Below, one piece after another: positions 1 to 4,857 of a stretch of 10,460 nucleotides of DNA. The stretch lies in NCBI GenBank assembly GCA_031283025.1, contig JAITCP010000098.1:1-10460 (forward strand), given 5' to 3'. This DNA comes from Spirochaetaceae bacterium. Lineage in GTDB: Bacteria > Spirochaetota > Spirochaetia > Treponematales > Breznakiellaceae. A program made the translations under genes and the position numbers. Each line of letters opens with the position of its first letter. Position 1 is the first letter of the stretch. The notes under the pieces are model-generated. The model worked only from the letters and a program-made list of their open reading frames with translations, was not told the DNA's origin and did not search any database.

Positions 1-1
1 G

Positions 2-36
2 GGAACCTCTAAAAACCGGTTGTTTTTAGAGGTTCC
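2..36. repeat. Palindromic repeat copy R1 (15-bp perfect stem)
   Basis: Positions 2-16 pair perfectly with 22-36, with a 5-nt loop CGGTT at 17-21; the left arm reads GGAACCTCTAAAAAC. On the plus strand the stem is followed by TTT, so it could act as a weak terminator for a gene to the left of the window. The arm sequence CTCTAAAAAC recurs in R2 (87-116), which marks it as a repeat family rather than a one-off terminator. Seen directly; function is inference. Confidence 0.8.
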
Positions 37-42
37 TTTGCA

Positions 43-68
43 GTTTCTTGCCCTTTGGGCTGCGAAAC
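43..68. other. Nested hairpin between the two palindromic repeats
   Basis: GTTTC (43-47) pairs with GAAAC (64-68), and inside it GCCC (50-53) pairs with GGGC (57-60) around a TTT loop. With R1 and R2 on either side, the first 116 bp could fold as three consecutive hairpins. No open reading frame of note lies here. It may be part of one compound repeat element or a structured 3' region of the minus-strand gene ending at 120. Confidence 0.4.
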
Positions 69-86
69 GTGCGTTTTTCAGCGGTA

Positions 87-116
87 AATCTCTAAAAACT
101 GAAGTTTTTAGAGATT
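87..116. repeat. Palindromic repeat copy R2, abutting the stop codon of the DUF4130 gene
   Basis: Positions 87-99 (AATCTCTAAAAAC) pair perfectly with 104-116 around loop TGAA (100-103). It begins 3 nt past the minus-strand stop codon at 120-122, so it could end or protect the 3' end of the DUF4130 transcript. It lacks a classical run of T after the stem. It shares the CTCTAAAAAC arm with R1 and the AAAACTGAAGTTTT core, read as its reverse complement, with R3 at 3442-3463. Confidence 0.75.
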
Positions 117-119
117 CCC

Positions 120-608
120 CTATTCCATTTCCGGCAAATACTTCCAATAACGGCGGGGCATAAACTGTTTTTGCAGCCGGGGGTTTGTGCGGGTTTCATT
201 GTTCACTGAACGGTGATAGTTTTTCCAAAGTTCCTTCCATTCATCGGCTGCGCTTTTTTGCCCCGGCTCTGCGCCGCCATGCTGCCCCGCTGCTTCCGTG
301 CTTGTTTGGTTTATCCGGCGCATTACAGGTTTTTCTCCATCCCGGCTAAAAAAGACAATGTTCCGTTTTTCATCAATAATTGCCCAGGACGTTTCTCCAA
401 AGCGGTGGAAGAAATGATCTGCCAGTAACGGAAGAATATAGTGATCCGGCGCACAGCGGGCTATGTACCAGGGCTGCGCGTCTTGCTCCGGCTTTTCCGG
501 GGTAAAGCGGAGCAAGCCGCACAGGCGGTCAAATTCCCGCATCACCTTATAGTCGGAATAATCTGTTTTTTCCGCCGTGTTAAAATCACAATCGTCAAAA
601 AGTTCCAT
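120..608 (-). CDS. DUF4130 / TIGR03915-type putative DNA repair protein, lacking the usual N-terminal region
   Basis: The 162-residue protein carries the DUF4130 signature: PDHYILPLLADHFFHRF (54-70), WAIIDEKRN (75-83) and a C-terminal LWKNYHRSV...NPRLQKQFMPRRYWKYLPE block (127-160). Full family members are about 250 residues, with an N-terminal part of roughly 80-100 residues that is absent here. Only the last few residues before GLLRF (about 20-30) look like the usual helical lead-in. The start at 608 has a good Shine-Dalgarno (AAGGAA, 613-618). The frame stays open upstream to 890, but that part overlaps the radical SAM gene and reads as unrelated sequence. In other bacteria DUF4130 is fused to a uracil-DNA glycosylase-like domain or, as here, encoded beside a TIGR03916 radical SAM protein, hence the DNA repair assignment; no reaction is proven. 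A polar linker rich in Q, G and A (about 100-122) interrupts the domain. It is probably co-transcribed with the radical SAM gene 19 bp upstream. Confidence 0.82.
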   Translation of the reverse strand: MELFDDCDFNTAEKTDYSDYKVMREFDRLCGLLRFTPEKPEQDAQPWYIARCAPDHYILPLLADHFFHRFGETSWAIIDEKRNIVFFSRDGEKPVMRRINQTSTEAAGQHGGAEPGQKSAADEWKELWKNYHRSVNNETRTNPRLQKQFMPRRYWKYLPEME

Positions 609-627
609 CGCGTTCCTTACTATAACC

Positions 628-2109
628 CTAAAAATCAAAGAGCGGCAGTTGGAGGCCGTCATCCTCGTCCGCCAGAATACGCCGCAGACGTTTGGGGTTA
701 TCCAGAGCCCGCCGCAGCCCGGCAGAAGACATTGTATTGGTATACGCCGCATTGCCAAGCCCCGTGCTGTTAAATGCAGCATTGTTATTCTCCGCATTGC
801 TATTAGCAGCGGTATCAAGAAAAGCGCCGCCCAGGGTGATAAAGTACCGGGCCCGCTTGAGTACCACTCCCAGACGGCGGAGGCCGTCAAAGCTAATCGA
901 GCCTGAGCGGCGCTGTTCCATGATGCGCCGGGCGCTCCGCGCTCCTACGCCGGGCACCCGGAGCAGTTCCTCATAAGGGGCTCTTTTTATTTCTATCGGA
1001 AAGCGGTCCAAATGCTGCAGCGCCCAGGCCGTTTTGGGATCAACAGCAGAATCAAGGAAGGGCTGCCCGGTATTGAGGATTTCATCCGGCTGGAAATGGT
1101 AAAACCGCATGAGCCAATCCGCCTGGTACAGCCGGTGCTCACGGACAAGAAGCCGCCGCGGGGAAATACCGGGAGAAGTATCCCACACTGTTCCGTCAAA
1201 GCCGGGAAGCCCATTGTCGTTGGCGCTGTTAACAGCGCCGCTGTTTACGGCAGTGCCGCCAATAGCGGGATAAGCGGGCAGGGAAGCCACCGGCGTATAG
1301 GCGGAATAGTATACCCTGCGAAGATCGTACTTTTTATAGAGCGCCCCGGAAAGGCCGATTATGGTGCGGTCATCCTCGGCGCTGGCGCCAACAATAAGCT
1401 GGGTACTCTGGCCTGCCGGAGCAAAATTCGGCGCAGACTTTAAGCTGTGCCGGCGGTCTTCCTCCGTTTCAACCGTGGCCTGGCGTATTTCGTTCATTGC
1501 CCCAAAGATCACTTTGCCGGATTTTTGGGGAGCCAGGGCGCCGAGGCTTTTTTCCGTGGGCAGTTCTATGTTGGCGCTGAGCCTGTCCGCCCAACGCCCC
1601 GCCTCCCGGATTTTATCTTCACCGGAGCCGGGAATGATCTTGAGGTGAATGTAACCGTTATAGCCGGATTCGCTCCGCAGCTTTTTTGCCACGGCGGTAA
1701 GTTTTTCCATTACGATGTCGGGATCGGCAAATATTCCCGATGAAAGAAAAAGCCCTTCTATATAATTGCGGCGGTAGAATTCGGTTGTAAGACTGACCAG
1801 TTCGTCCGGGGTAAAGGAAGTCCGTTCCGTTTCGGCGGAAGCGCGGTTCACGCAGTAGGCGCAGTCAAAACGGCATACGTTGGAATACAGCACTTTAAGA
1901 AGGCTGACACAGCGGCCATCCCCCGTCCAGGAATGGCAGACCCCGGCGGGTACTTTTACCCCAAAGCCCCCGCTGTTTCCAGCGCCGCTGGTTACAGCGC
2001 CCTTACCGGCAGCCCCGCCGTCAGAGGAACCGCTCCCCGATGAAGCGCAGGACGCGTCATACTTTGCCGCCCCGGCAAGTATCTTAAGTTTTTCACCAAT
2101 ATCCGGCAT
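628..2109 (-). CDS. Putative DNA modification/repair radical SAM protein (TIGR03916 type) with three low-complexity insertions
   Basis: The 493-residue protein has the radical SAM cluster motif C79-x3-C83-x2-C86 and family blocks such as AKYDASC (15-21), GVCHSW (56-61), GDGRCVSLLKVL (63-74), RRNYIEGLFLSSG (113-125), FAPAGQSTQLIVGA (229-242) and LVREHRLYQADWLMRFY (321-337). A helix-hairpin-helix, LLRVPGVGARSARRI (382-396), suggests DNA binding. Extra cysteines C21, C58 and C67 sit in family-conserved blocks and might serve a second metal site (inference). The C-terminus ends QLPLFDF; QLPLF matches the bacterial beta-clamp-binding consensus. The protein is longer than usual for the family (about 410-430 residues), explained by Ala/Asn/Ser/Gly-rich insertions at about 27-50, 283-300 and 431-461. 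The family pairs with DUF4130 across bacteria and is predicted to act in DNA repair or modification; the reaction is unknown. The start at 2109 lacks a clear Shine-Dalgarno but has a -10 box 5 nt upstream, so the mRNA may be leaderless. Confidence 0.9.
   Translation of the reverse strand: MPDIGEKLKILAGAAKYDASCASSGSGSSDGGAAGKGAVTSGAGNSGGFGVKVPAGVCHSWTGDGRCVSLLKVLYSNVCRFDCAYCVNRASAETERTSFTPDELVSLTTEFYRRNYIEGLFLSSGIFADPDIVMEKLTAVAKKLRSESGYNGYIHLKIIPGSGEDKIREAGRWADRLSANIELPTEKSLGALAPQKSGKVIFGAMNEIRQATVETEEDRRHSLKSAPNFAPAGQSTQLIVGASAEDDRTIIGLSGALYKKYDLRRVYYSAYTPVASLPAYPAIGGTAVNSGAVNSANDNGLPGFDGTVWDTSPGISPRRLLVREHRLYQADWLMRFYHFQPDEILNTGQPFLDSAVDPKTAWALQHLDRFPIEIKRAPYEELLRVPGVGARSARRIMEQRRSGSISFDGLRRLGVVLKRARYFITLGGAFLDTAANSNAENNNAAFNSTGLGNAAYTNTMSSAGLRRALDNPKRLRRILADEDDGLQLPLFDF
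727..819. repeat. Low-complexity insertion 3 in the radical SAM gene
   Basis: This encodes about residues 431-461, rich in Asn, Ala, Ser and Thr. Units TAANS (799-813) and AAFNS (766-780) resemble the AVNSG/GAVNS units of insertion 2. It lies after the conserved FITLGG end of the helix-hairpin-helix region and before the C-terminal clamp-like motif, so it looks like a spacer. Confidence 0.6.
1210..1263. repeat. Low-complexity insertion 2 in the radical SAM gene
   Basis: This encodes about residues 283-300, containing TAVNSGAVNSAN. Positions 1224-1251 match 1971-1998 of insertion 1 at 24 of 28 bases, in the same reading frame. It consists of two degenerate 15-bp units and sits between YYSAYTPV and LLVREHRLYQADW, blocks that lie closer together in ordinary family members. 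Confidence 0.65.
1960..2031. repeat. Low-complexity insertion 1 in the radical SAM gene
   Basis: This encodes about residues 27-50, rich in Gly, Ser and Ala, with AVTSGAGNS at 38-46. That string aligns with AVNSGAVNS of insertion 2 both in protein and DNA. It follows the conserved CASSGSG block and precedes PAGVCHSW, so it extends a naturally variable linker ahead of the radical SAM cluster. Confidence 0.65.
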
Positions 2110-2114
2110 ATTTT

Positions 2115-2143
2115 ACTATACACCTGTATAGATATAATTACAA
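2115..2143 (-). promoter_or_regulatory. Predicted promoter of the radical SAM-DUF4130 unit, leaderless arrangement
   Basis: On the minus strand TTGTAA (2143-2138) and TATAGT (2120-2115) are separated by 17 nt, a good sigma-70-type pair. Only 5 nt (AAAAT) lie between the -10 box and the ATG at 2109, so transcription should start at or next to the start codon. No Shine-Dalgarno at the usual distance is visible, in agreement with a leaderless mRNA. Confidence 0.5.
2116..2131. promoter_or_regulatory. Perfect palindrome over the -10 region, candidate operator
   Basis: CTATACA (2116-2122) and TGTATAG (2125-2131) form a perfect 7-2-7 inverted repeat. It covers most of the -10 box and the adjacent spacer of the predicted radical SAM promoter, a typical site for a dimeric repressor. 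It does not match the LexA boxes I know, so the regulator is unidentified. Confidence 0.4.
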
Positions 2144-2153
2144 GGGGATTTTT

Positions 2154-2375
2154 TTATGTAAGGAAAGCCGTTCCTTTCTGTTTTACTATGTTGATAAAGT
2201 TGGCTATGGAACGATCCCCGCCCCGTTCTGCATCTTTGGGGAAGTAACACCCCGGCATCTCCCCCCTGCTCCGGTGATACTCAACACATTCACAACACAG
2301 CCCTTTCCTGCCGCAGCTAAAAGAGCAGGTACAGGTACTTTTATTATGGTCAACATTACAGGTTTTTGCAGTCAT
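2154..2375 (-). CDS. Cys-rich DUF6485 family small protein
   Basis: The 73-residue protein has eight cysteines at 6, 15, 17, 21, 27, 28, 30 and 43, including CTC, CC and CEC arrangements, then GCYFPKDAER and DRSIANFI. This is the typical DUF6485 layout: an N-terminal metal-binding-like Cys cluster and a short C-terminal helix. No function is established; binding of zinc or an iron-sulfur cluster is a guess from cysteine density. The start at 2375 is chosen because GGAGG (2381-2385) stands 5 nt before it. The in-frame ATG at 2402 would lie inside the predicted promoter. There is no signal peptide, so it is probably cytoplasmic. It lies upstream of the radical SAM gene on the same strand, but that gene has its own promoter-like sequence in the 44-bp gap, so co-transcription is possible but not required. 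Confidence 0.8.
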   Translation of the reverse strand: MTAKTCNVDHNKSTCTCSFSCGRKGLCCECVEYHRSRGEMPGCYFPKDAERGGDRSIANFINIVKQKGTAFLT

Positions 2376-2380
2376 TTTGT

Positions 2381-2385
2381 CCTCC
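2381..2385 (-). promoter_or_regulatory. Shine-Dalgarno that decides the DUF6485 start
   Basis: GGAGG on the minus strand lies 5 nt before the ATG at 2375. It supports that start over the in-frame ATGs at 2402 and 2387. Confidence 0.7.
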
Positions 2386-2392
2386 ATGGTAA

Positions 2393-2421
2393 TATATACC
2401 ATATAAACGGTTCTTTTTCAA
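2393..2421 (-). promoter_or_regulatory. Predicted promoter of the DUF6485 gene
   Basis: TTGAAA (2421-2416), 17-nt spacer, TATATA (2398-2393) on the minus strand. The expected start point near 2386 leaves a short leader that includes the Shine-Dalgarno. Its -35 box overlaps the -35-like box of the divergent hydrolase promoter. Confidence 0.5.
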
Positions 2422-2442
2422 ATTAACAGAAAAAGCTATGCT
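2415..2442 (+). promoter_or_regulatory. Predicted promoter of the hydrolase gene, leaderless arrangement
   Basis: TTTTCA (2415-2420), 16-nt spacer, TATGCT (2437-2442), then only AAAGT before the ATG at 2448. No Shine-Dalgarno precedes the gene. The -10 position predicts a transcript that starts at or beside the ATG. The -35 match is moderate. Confidence 0.35.
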
Positions 2443-2447
2443 AAAGT

Positions 2448-3401
2448 ATGGATACTTTTTTCAAACTCTGGCCTTCCCTGGAAATTTACGCCAAGCTTTT
2501 CCCTTCAAAGCGGTTTCCCGGTCTGTTTTATTACGATTATGATCCCCAGAGCGCTTCCCGGCCCGGCAAACCGGTGTTGATCCTTATTCATGGCTTGGGG
2601 GACGAAGCCGACTCCTGGCGGCATTTAATCCCCCTTTTAGGCGCGGCAGGTTACCGGATGCTTGCACCGGATTTGCCCGGTTTTGGGCGTTCCCCCGTTT
2701 CCCGGTATTCAAGCCTTGGCCGCCACCGGGATGCCGTGTTGGAATTGGCAGAGGCGGTCTCCGGGGCCGGCAGCGAACAGGGAATTGTCCTTATCGGCAG
2801 TTCCATGGGAGCGGCTGTGGCGGAAGCGGCAGCCCTTGCCCGCGCCTCCCCGGCGCCCGCCTCTTCGGTGTCCGCCTCCCCGGCGCCCGCCATTAAGGCG
2901 CTTGTTCTTTTGGACGGCTGTATCCCCGCTAAATACCCCGGATCCGCGCAGATACTCGTTGCGGCGCTTCCTTTTACCGGGGAAAAATGGTACCGATCTT
3001 TCAGAAATAATCCTCAAAAGGCATGGCAATCCCTTACTTCCTATTATGCGGATATCAACAGCCTGCCGGAAGCGGACAAAGAATTTTTGCGCAGCAGGGT
3101 GATGGACAGAGTGTCCAGCCTTTCCCAGGAGCGGGGATACTTTTCTTCATTGCGGAGCATGATCTTCCAGAGCCTGCGTTCTTCATACTACCGCCGCATT
3201 GGCGATTGGCCGGGAAAGATCGCCCTTATTTGGGGTAAAGAAGATTTGATGATGCCCCGTTCCGTTGCCGAATCTTTTATAAAACTCCGGGGAGAAAAAA
3301 CAACGGAACTTACCCTTATTCCCGGAGCGGGACATCTGCCTCATCAGGAAAGGCCGGCGGAAACAGCACAAGCTATCCTGGCTTTTTTGAGGGAAGTATA
3401 G
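2448..3401 (+). CDS. Alpha/beta hydrolase fold protein
   Basis: The 317-residue protein has a complete alpha/beta hydrolase outline: the oxyanion-region HGLGDEADSW (48-57), PDLPGFGRS (74-82), the nucleophile elbow GSSMG with Ser119, the acid Asp266 in WGKEDLMMP, and His296 in GAGHLPHQERP. Residues about 155-245 would form the lid or cap, which usually sets substrate choice; the substrate cannot be read from sequence, and esterase, lipase or C-C hydrolase activity are all possible. There is no lipobox or clear signal peptide; the N-terminal 20 residues are hydrophobic and aromatic but not a convincing export signal. Residues 133-148 contain SPAPA twice, encoded by a 30-bp-spaced DNA repeat just after the nucleophile helix. 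It is transcribed alone, divergent from the DUF6485 gene, and appears to lack a Shine-Dalgarno. Confidence 0.9.
   Translation: MDTFFKLWPSLEIYAKLFPSKRFPGLFYYDYDPQSASRPGKPVLILIHGLGDEADSWRHLIPLLGAAGYRMLAPDLPGFGRSPVSRYSSLGRHRDAVLELAEAVSGAGSEQGIVLIGSSMGAAVAEAAALARASPAPASSVSASPAPAIKALVLLDGCIPAKYPGSAQILVAALPFTGEKWYRSFRNNPQKAWQSLTSYYADINSLPEADKEFLRSRVMDRVSSLSQERGYFSSLRSMIFQSLRSSYYRRIGDWPGKIALIWGKEDLMMPRSVAESFIKLRGEKTTELTLIPGAGHLPHQERPAETAQAILAFLREV
2843..2891. repeat. Direct repeat, 19 bp at 30-bp spacing, inside the hydrolase gene
   Basis: CGCCTCCCCGGCGCCCGCC occurs at 2843-2861 and again identically at 2873-2891. Both copies are in frame and encode ASPAPA. The 30-bp spacing equals 10 codons, so gain or loss of a copy would keep the frame. 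Confidence 0.85.
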
Positions 3402-3441
3402 GAGAATATCCACGCAAATAATTGTATGATATACGAGGCTT

Positions 3442-3463
3442 TTCCAAAACTTCAGTTTTTGAA
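3442..3463. repeat. Palindromic repeat copy R3 upstream of the glycosyltransferase operon
   Basis: Arms TTCCAAAACT (3442-3451) and AGTTTTTGAA (3454-3463) pair with one mismatch around a 2-nt loop TC. The core AAAACTTCAGTTTT is the exact reverse complement of the R2 core, so it belongs to the same dispersed family as R1/R2. Confidence 0.6.
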
Positions 3464-3480
3464 CAACTTTATTGAAAAAA

Positions 3481-3485
3481 GGAGG
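3481..3485 (+). promoter_or_regulatory. Shine-Dalgarno that supports a TTG start
   Basis: GGAGG lies 8 nt before TTG at 3494-3496. No in-frame ATG or GTG at a suitable place competes, and the protein aligns with GtrB-type enzymes from just after this point. Confidence 0.7.
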
Positions 3486-3493
3486 CATACGCT

Positions 3494-4444
3494 TTGATTG
3501 ACCAGCCTGTATTGTCAAAGGCGGTATATTTGTCACTTGTGGTACCCTGTTACGACGAAGAAACGGCTCTTCCGCAGTTTTATGCGGATGCCATTGGGAT
3601 ATGTGAATCAATTAACAAACCTTTTGAGTTAATTTTTATTGATGATGGTTCAAAAGACGCCACGCTGAAAATACTAAGACAGATTGCGCATAACGATATT
3701 CGTGTTCATTACATTTCCTTTTCGCGCAATTTTGGCAAGGAAGCGGCAATGCTTGCCGGATTACAGGCGGCGCAGGGAACATATACTGTCGTGCTGGATG
3801 CGGACGGCCAGGACCCGCCGGCTCTTATTCCGCAAATGCTGGAAGCGGTTGCATCGGGGGAATATGATTGCGCGGGAACACGGCGGGTAAACCGTACCGG
3901 AGAACCTCCTGTTCGTTCATTTTTTGCGCGATGCTTTTACCGGATTATGAGAAAATTTACCGATATAGCTATTGTTGACGGCGCACGGGATTTTCGATTG
4001 ATGAACAAAAGGTATATGGATGCGCTTTTAACGCTGCCGGAACGGAATAGATTTTCTAAAGGCATATTCCCCTGGATAGGTTTTAATACCAAGTGGTTCG
4101 AGTATGAAAACATTGCCAGAACGGCGGGAAGCACTAAATGGTCATTTTGGAAACTTGTGATGTATTCGCTTGACGGAATGGCCGCTTTTTCATCAAAACC
4201 TATTGCCATTGTCTCTGTGTTGGGGATGGTGTTATTCATGGTTGCTCTTGCTATTATTGTCTTTATAATAATCCGTAAATTGGCATACGGCGATCCGGTT
4301 GCGGGGTGGACATCGACGATCTGTATTATTCTGTTTTGTTCGGGGATACAATTGTTTACCATTGGCATTTTAGGCCAATATATCGCCAAGACATACACGG
4401 AGACTAAACAGCGTCCGCATTTTATAATCCGTGAGGCGCAATGA
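3494..4444 (+). CDS. GtrB/DPM1-like polyprenyl-phosphate glycosyltransferase (GT2 family)
   Basis: The 316-residue protein starts with TTG. It has an N-terminal GT-A domain with LSLVVPCYDEE (13-23), IDDGSKD (49-55), the metal-binding D102-A-D104 in LDADGQDPP, DFRLM (166-170) and the C-terminal substrate-region motif AGSTKWSFWKL (211-221). Two membrane segments follow (about 236-261 and 274-298). This is the layout of GtrB and related enzymes, which transfer a sugar from a UDP-sugar to undecaprenyl phosphate on the cytoplasmic side of the membrane. The exact sugar (glucose, galactose or an N-acetyl sugar) is not determined. It leads a three-gene operon with a GtrA-like and a GT-C-like gene, and its end overlaps the next start by 4 bp (ATGA). 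The operon is more AT-rich than the genes on its left, which may reflect transfer. Confidence 0.9.
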   Translation: MIDQPVLSKAVYLSLVVPCYDEETALPQFYADAIGICESINKPFELIFIDDGSKDATLKILRQIAHNDIRVHYISFSRNFGKEAAMLAGLQAAQGTYTVVLDADGQDPPALIPQMLEAVASGEYDCAGTRRVNRTGEPPVRSFFARCFYRIMRKFTDIAIVDGARDFRLMNKRYMDALLTLPERNRFSKGIFPWIGFNTKWFEYENIARTAGSTKWSFWKLVMYSLDGMAAFSSKPIAIVSVLGMVLFMVALAIIVFIIIRKLAYGDPVAGWTSTICIILFCSGIQLFTIGILGQYIAKTYTETKQRPHFIIREAQ

Positions 4445-4857
4445 AGTTGTTTGGCAAACAGTTTTTTCGGTTTTTGATTGTTGGGGTAATTAACACTTTA
4501 ACAGGGTCTGCAATAATGTTCATACTGTATAACGCGGCACACTTGAGTTATTGGTTTTCATCCGCGTGTAATTATGTTATCACCAGTATAGTAAGTTTCT
4601 TCTTGAATAAGTATTTTACTTTTGCGGTGAAGGAGTGGAGCCTGCTTATGGTTGCGGCTTTTGCGGCAAATATTGTATGCTGCTATTGTTTTGCCTATGG
4701 AATTGCAAAACCCGTTATGCAGTATGCGCTGCAAAGCCAATCAATAAAAATACAGGAAAACGGCGCATTGTTTGCCGGGATGTGCCTGTTTACCGGGTTG
4801 AATTATGCGGGGCAGCGGTTTATAGTATTCAATAGCCAAAAAGGAGAGGAAAAATGA
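4441..4857 (+). CDS. GtrA family membrane protein (putative lipid-linked sugar flippase)
   Basis: The 138-residue protein has four predicted membrane segments (about 9-30, 37-58, 66-90 and 107-124). GtrA-family landmarks are visible: FLIVGVINTLTGS near the N-terminus, NKYFTF (56-61) after the second helix, and NYAGQRFIVF (121-130) near the end. GtrA proteins are thought to flip the undecaprenyl-phosphate-linked sugar made by GtrB to the outer face of the inner membrane. Length is normal for the family (about 120-150). The start ATG overlaps the stop of the upstream gene and is preceded by GAGG (4433-4436); the stop overlaps the next start (ATGA at 4854). Translational coupling across all three genes is likely. 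Confidence 0.88.
   Translation: MKLFGKQFFRFLIVGVINTLTGSAIMFILYNAAHLSYWFSSACNYVITSIVSFFLNKYFTFAVKEWSLLMVAAFAANIVCCYCFAYGIAKPVMQYALQSQSIKIQENGALFAGMCLFTGLNYAGQRFIVFNSQKGEEK

Larger units (their letters stand above)
3402..3493 (+). other. Intergenic region before the gtr-like operon
   Basis: This 92-bp gap holds a possible -10 box TATGAT (3425-3430) without a convincing -35, then palindrome R3, then the strong GGAGG Shine-Dalgarno of the next gene. If transcription starts from this box, R3 would lie in the 5' leader of the operon. There is no clear terminator for the hydrolase gene. Confidence 0.35.

Noticed and set aside
609..890. Upstream extension of the DUF4130 reading frame to a 256-residue protein
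   Set aside because: It lies antiparallel in phase to none of the family sequence, overlaps the C-terminal 263 bp of the radical SAM gene on the same strand, and reads as Arg/Cys/Pro-rich shadow. The ATG at 608 has a good Shine-Dalgarno.
441..2131. Several plus-strand open frames of 80-146 codons opposite the radical SAM and DUF4130 genes
   Set aside because: They are antisense shadows in GC-rich coding sequence, without domains or ribosome binding sites.
2116..2131. LexA (SOS) box at the radical SAM promoter
   Set aside because: The palindrome does not fit CTGT-N8-ACAG, the CGAAC-N4-GTTCG type, or TTTG-N5-CAAA, so I call it only a candidate operator.
2376..2402. Longer start for the DUF6485 protein at 2402
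   Set aside because: It falls inside the predicted promoter spacer and has no Shine-Dalgarno; GGAGG precedes the ATG at 2375 and family proteins begin near that point.
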